Position numbers and translations under genes: made by a program. DNA of 64,000 nucleotides from CAYYSY01 sp964474355 (GTDB lineage: Bacteria > Myxococcota_A > UBA9160 > UBA4427): contig CAYYSY010000172.1 in NCBI GenBank assembly GCA_964474355.1, positions 17,840-81,839 of the forward strand, written 5' to 3'. Below the pieces are notes generated by a model. It saw nothing but the letters and a program-made list of their open reading frames with translations, was not told the origin of the DNA and did no database searches. Numbering within the stretch: position 1 is the stretch's first letter; the number at the start of each line of letters is the position of its first letter. Shown here one piece after another: positions 62,022-64,000 of this stretch.

Positions 62022-63999
62022 CGTCGCCGGGCGAGAGCCCGGTCAGCTCACGGAAGCGCGCGCTGCGCGCGACCACGTCTGCCAGCGGGCCGTCCTCGGC
62101 GATGCGCCCCCGATCGAGCAGCAGCACGCGGTCGGCCCGGCGGATCGTCGACGTGCGATGCGCGACCACGAGCACCACGCGGTCGCCGCGCAGCCCCTCG
62201 ATGGCGTCCTGCACGAGCCGCTCGGTCTCGACGTCGAGGGCGCTGGTCGCCTCGTCGAAGACGAAGATGGAAGCATTGCGCAGCAGCGCGCGCGCCACTG
62301 CGATGCGCTGGCGCTGTCCGCCCGAGAGGCGCAAGCCGAGCTCGCCGAGGCGCGTGTCCGGGCCATCGGGCAGCTCGCCGAGAAAGTCTTCCACCCGCGC
62401 TGCGCGCAGGGCGGCCGACACCTCTGCGTCGGAGGCGTCCGGGCGCCCGTAGCGCACGTTCTCGGTGAGCGTCGCGTCGAAGAGGAAGGGCTCCTGGCCG
62501 ACGAGGGCGACGGCGCCGCGCAGGCTCTCGCGCCGCACGCCGCGCACGTCGAGGCCGCCCACCTCGATCACGCCCGCATCGGGGTCGTGGAAGCGCAGCA
62601 GCAGATCGACGAGCGTCGTCTTGCCCGCGCCGCTCGCGCCGACGAGCGCGGTGACCTCGCCGGGCGCGAGCTCGAAGCGCACGCCCTCGAGCAGCGCATT
62701 GGTTCCGCCCTCTTCCCCTTTCTCGCCGTCACCCCCATACGCGAACGCGACGTCGTCGAAGCGCACGTGGAGCGGGCCGGTGGGCAGCGTCACCGCGTCA
62801 GGTGCGTCCGGCGCCTCTTCTTCGGCGTCGAGCAGGGCGAAGAAGCGCGTGGCCGAAGGCATGCGCTCCATCAGCCGGCCGTGCGCCCGGGCGAGATTCT
62901 TGACCGGCTTGTACGTCGTCGCGAGCACGGTGGCGAACGCGGCGACGTCGCCGGTCGTCAGGCCGAAGCGGCCGCGCAGCACGAGGCCGGTGCCGACGAC
63001 GAGCAGCGCGATCCCGGCGGCGCTGTTCAGCGCCTCGACGAGCGCACGCGACAGCACCCGGCTGCGCGCGACGCGCATGTCGTGACGGAACAGCCGCGCC
63101 GTCTCGGCGTCGAACGCGCGCGCCTCGGCCTCCTCCGCGCCGAAGGCCTTCATCACCTTGATGCCGGCGAGCATCGCGAGCAGGCGCCCGGTGACCTCGC
63201 CGAGCTGGGTCTGCCTCCGCATCGCACTCTTTTGGATCCGCCGCCCGAAGCCCGCGACGAGCCAGGCGAGCGGCGGCGCGGCGACCAGCGAGAGCAGGGT
63301 GAGCGGCACCGAGATGTAGAGCAGCGTGCCGACGCCGATCACGAACATGGTCACGCCGAGCAGGATCTGCCCGAAGACGAGGTCGAGGGCGCCGGCGGCG
63401 GCGTCGGTGTCGGCGAGGGCTCGCGTGAGCGTGTCGCCCGAGCGCGCGTCGAGATGGGCCGCGAGGGGCAATCGCAGCAGCTTGCGGGCGACGTCGCGCT
63501 TGAGGTCGATAGCGATGTGGGCGAGCGCGTACTGGGTGAGATAGGCGCGGCCGAAGAGCGCGATCGGCGTCACGATGACGATGACGAGCGCAGCGAGCAG
63601 GAGCCGGGCGAAGGCGTCGACGACCGAGTGCGTCGCTGCGTCGGGCTCGCCGCCCGCGTTCTCGGAGTCGGGGACGTCTGCGCCATGGTCGCCCCCCGCT
63701 CGAGCCGGGCCGGGGCCCGCCGCCAGCCACTCGGCAACGCGGACGTGGAGCCCGGCAGGCTCGGCGCGCGGGGGCGCTTCGCCCGGCGCGTCCCCCGCTG
63801 CCTGCGACTCGACCACGGGAATCAAGACGCCGTCGAGGAGCGGCTTGGTGAGATACGCCCGCCCGTAGCGGCCCGCCGAGAACGCAATGGTGCAGACGAA
63901 CGCGACGAGCAGCAGCGCGAGATAGGGCCGGGACCAGCGGAGCAGGCGGCGCAGTCCGGCGGCGGCCCCGGGAGCGTTCGCCGGCACCCCGGCCGGCAT
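61972..63999 (-). CDS. msbA: MsbA-type lipid A flippase, ABC exporter (start at window edge)
   Basis: Half-size ABC exporter of 675 residues that would flip core-lipid A across the inner membrane. The N-terminal membrane domain (about 25-400) has six helices with a longer than usual loop after helix 1 (about 65-130). The ATPase domain carries Walker A GASGAGKTTL, signature LSGGQRQRIAVARAL, Walker B IFVFDEATSALD and His in VVAHRTSTI. The ATG at 63999-63997 is the last visible codon, so a longer N-terminus cannot be excluded. Placement beside core-LPS genes supports the assignment. Confidence 0.85.
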   Translation of the reverse strand: MPAGVPANAPGAAAGLRRLLRWSRPYLALLLVAFVCTIAFSAGRYGRAYLTKPLLDGVLIPVVESQAAGDAPGEAPPRAEPAGLHVRVAEWLAAGPGPARAGGDHGADVPDSENAGGEPDAATHSVVDAFARLLLAALVIVIVTPIALFGRAYLTQYALAHIAIDLKRDVARKLLRLPLAAHLDARSGDTLTRALADTDAAAGALDLVFGQILLGVTMFVIGVGTLLYISVPLTLLSLVAAPPLAWLVAGFGRRIQKSAMRRQTQLGEVTGRLLAMLAGIKVMKAFGAEEAEARAFDAETARLFRHDMRVARSRVLSRALVEALNSAAGIALLVVGTGLVLRGRFGLTTGDVAAFATVLATTYKPVKNLARAHGRLMERMPSATRFFALLDAEEEAPDAPDAVTLPTGPLHVRFDDVAFAYGGDGEKGEEGGTNALLEGVRFELAPGEVTALVGASGAGKTTLVDLLLRFHDPDAGVIEVGGLDVRGVRRESLRGAVALVGQEPFLFDATLTENVRYGRPDASDAEVSAALRAARVEDFLGELPDGPDTRLGELGLRLSGGQRQRIAVARALLRNASIFVFDEATSALDVETERLVQDAIEGLRGDRVVLVVAHRTSTIRRADRVLLLDRGRIAEDGPLADVVARSARFRELTGLSPGDVNGAARSARAPRAART

Positions 64000-64000
64000 C

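Overview
This window is high-GC bacterial chromosome with dense gene packing (many 4-base ATGA/GTGA overlaps), frequent GTG and TTG starts, and a Gram-negative outer-membrane gene set. Three things point to a deltaproteobacterial, Myxococcota-like organism: the order pilA-pilG-pilH-pilI-pilD, which is the order in the Myxococcus xanthus pil locus; two DUF4388 (PATAN-type) proteins around a chemosensory cluster; and the order yicC-remA-gmk-spoT. This placement is inference from gene content, not a phylogeny.

Layout. 1-4604: a type IV pilus operon (pilin, TPR protein, ABC ATPase, permease, prepilin peptidase) behind a consensus sigma-54 promoter. 4698-6325 (minus): tRNA-Gln(CUG) just downstream of gltX. 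6326-6844: a G-rich gene-free stretch with an inverted repeat. 6845-14845: housekeeping genes yceD-rpmF-fabD-acpP-fabF-glyA-nrdR-ribD-ribH-nusB, a compacted version of a common bacterial order (no plsX, fabH, fabG, ribE or ribBA). 14985-30786: an orphan M17-peptidase N-domain, a DUF4388/receiver/GAF protein, then cheY-cheA-cheW-cheW-mcp-(zinc ribbon/receiver)-(HEAT)-cheR-cheB-(GAF)-cheY. 30815-38930: holA, rpsT (minus), a TPR membrane protein, a second DUF4388 protein, phoH, ybeY, and prfB with its programmed +1 frameshift. 39055-63999: envelope biogenesis: lolE-lolD, bamA-skp-lpxA-lpxI-(Gfo/Idh)-lpxB-waaA::lpxK, a Kdo-kinase-like gene (minus), waaC-waaF-hldA, yicC-remA-gmk-spoT, a WaaE-like glycosyltransferase and an MsbA-type flippase (minus).

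How the genes fit together. The left end builds pili. The chemosensory cluster has no flagellar genes beside it and carries PATAN-type adaptors, so it is a reasonable candidate for controlling pilus-based surface motility (inference). The right half makes lipid A and the inner core (LpxA, LpxI, LpxB, LpxK, Kdo transferase, heptosyltransferases, heptose kinase) and exports or inserts envelope components (LolDE, BamA, Skp, MsbA).

The most unusual signal is not a gene. Many gene junctions carry short direct repeats that copy the end of the upstream gene or the start of the downstream gene: 38 bp x4 after fabF, 39 bp x2-3 between nrdR and ribD, 37 bp x3 between two cheW genes, 39 bp x2 at the Gfo/Idh start, about 22 bp x3 before rpmF, 13 bp x4 before lpxB, and 27 bp x2 around the yicC stop. 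In-frame versions lengthen PhoH, LolD and LpxK. Several units fold into small hairpins with the stop codon in or next to the loop. Other notable items are a Kdo-transferase::LpxK fusion with an altered P-loop, BamA and LolE with large extra N-terminal domains, and a Gfo/Idh gene placed as a possible gnnA.
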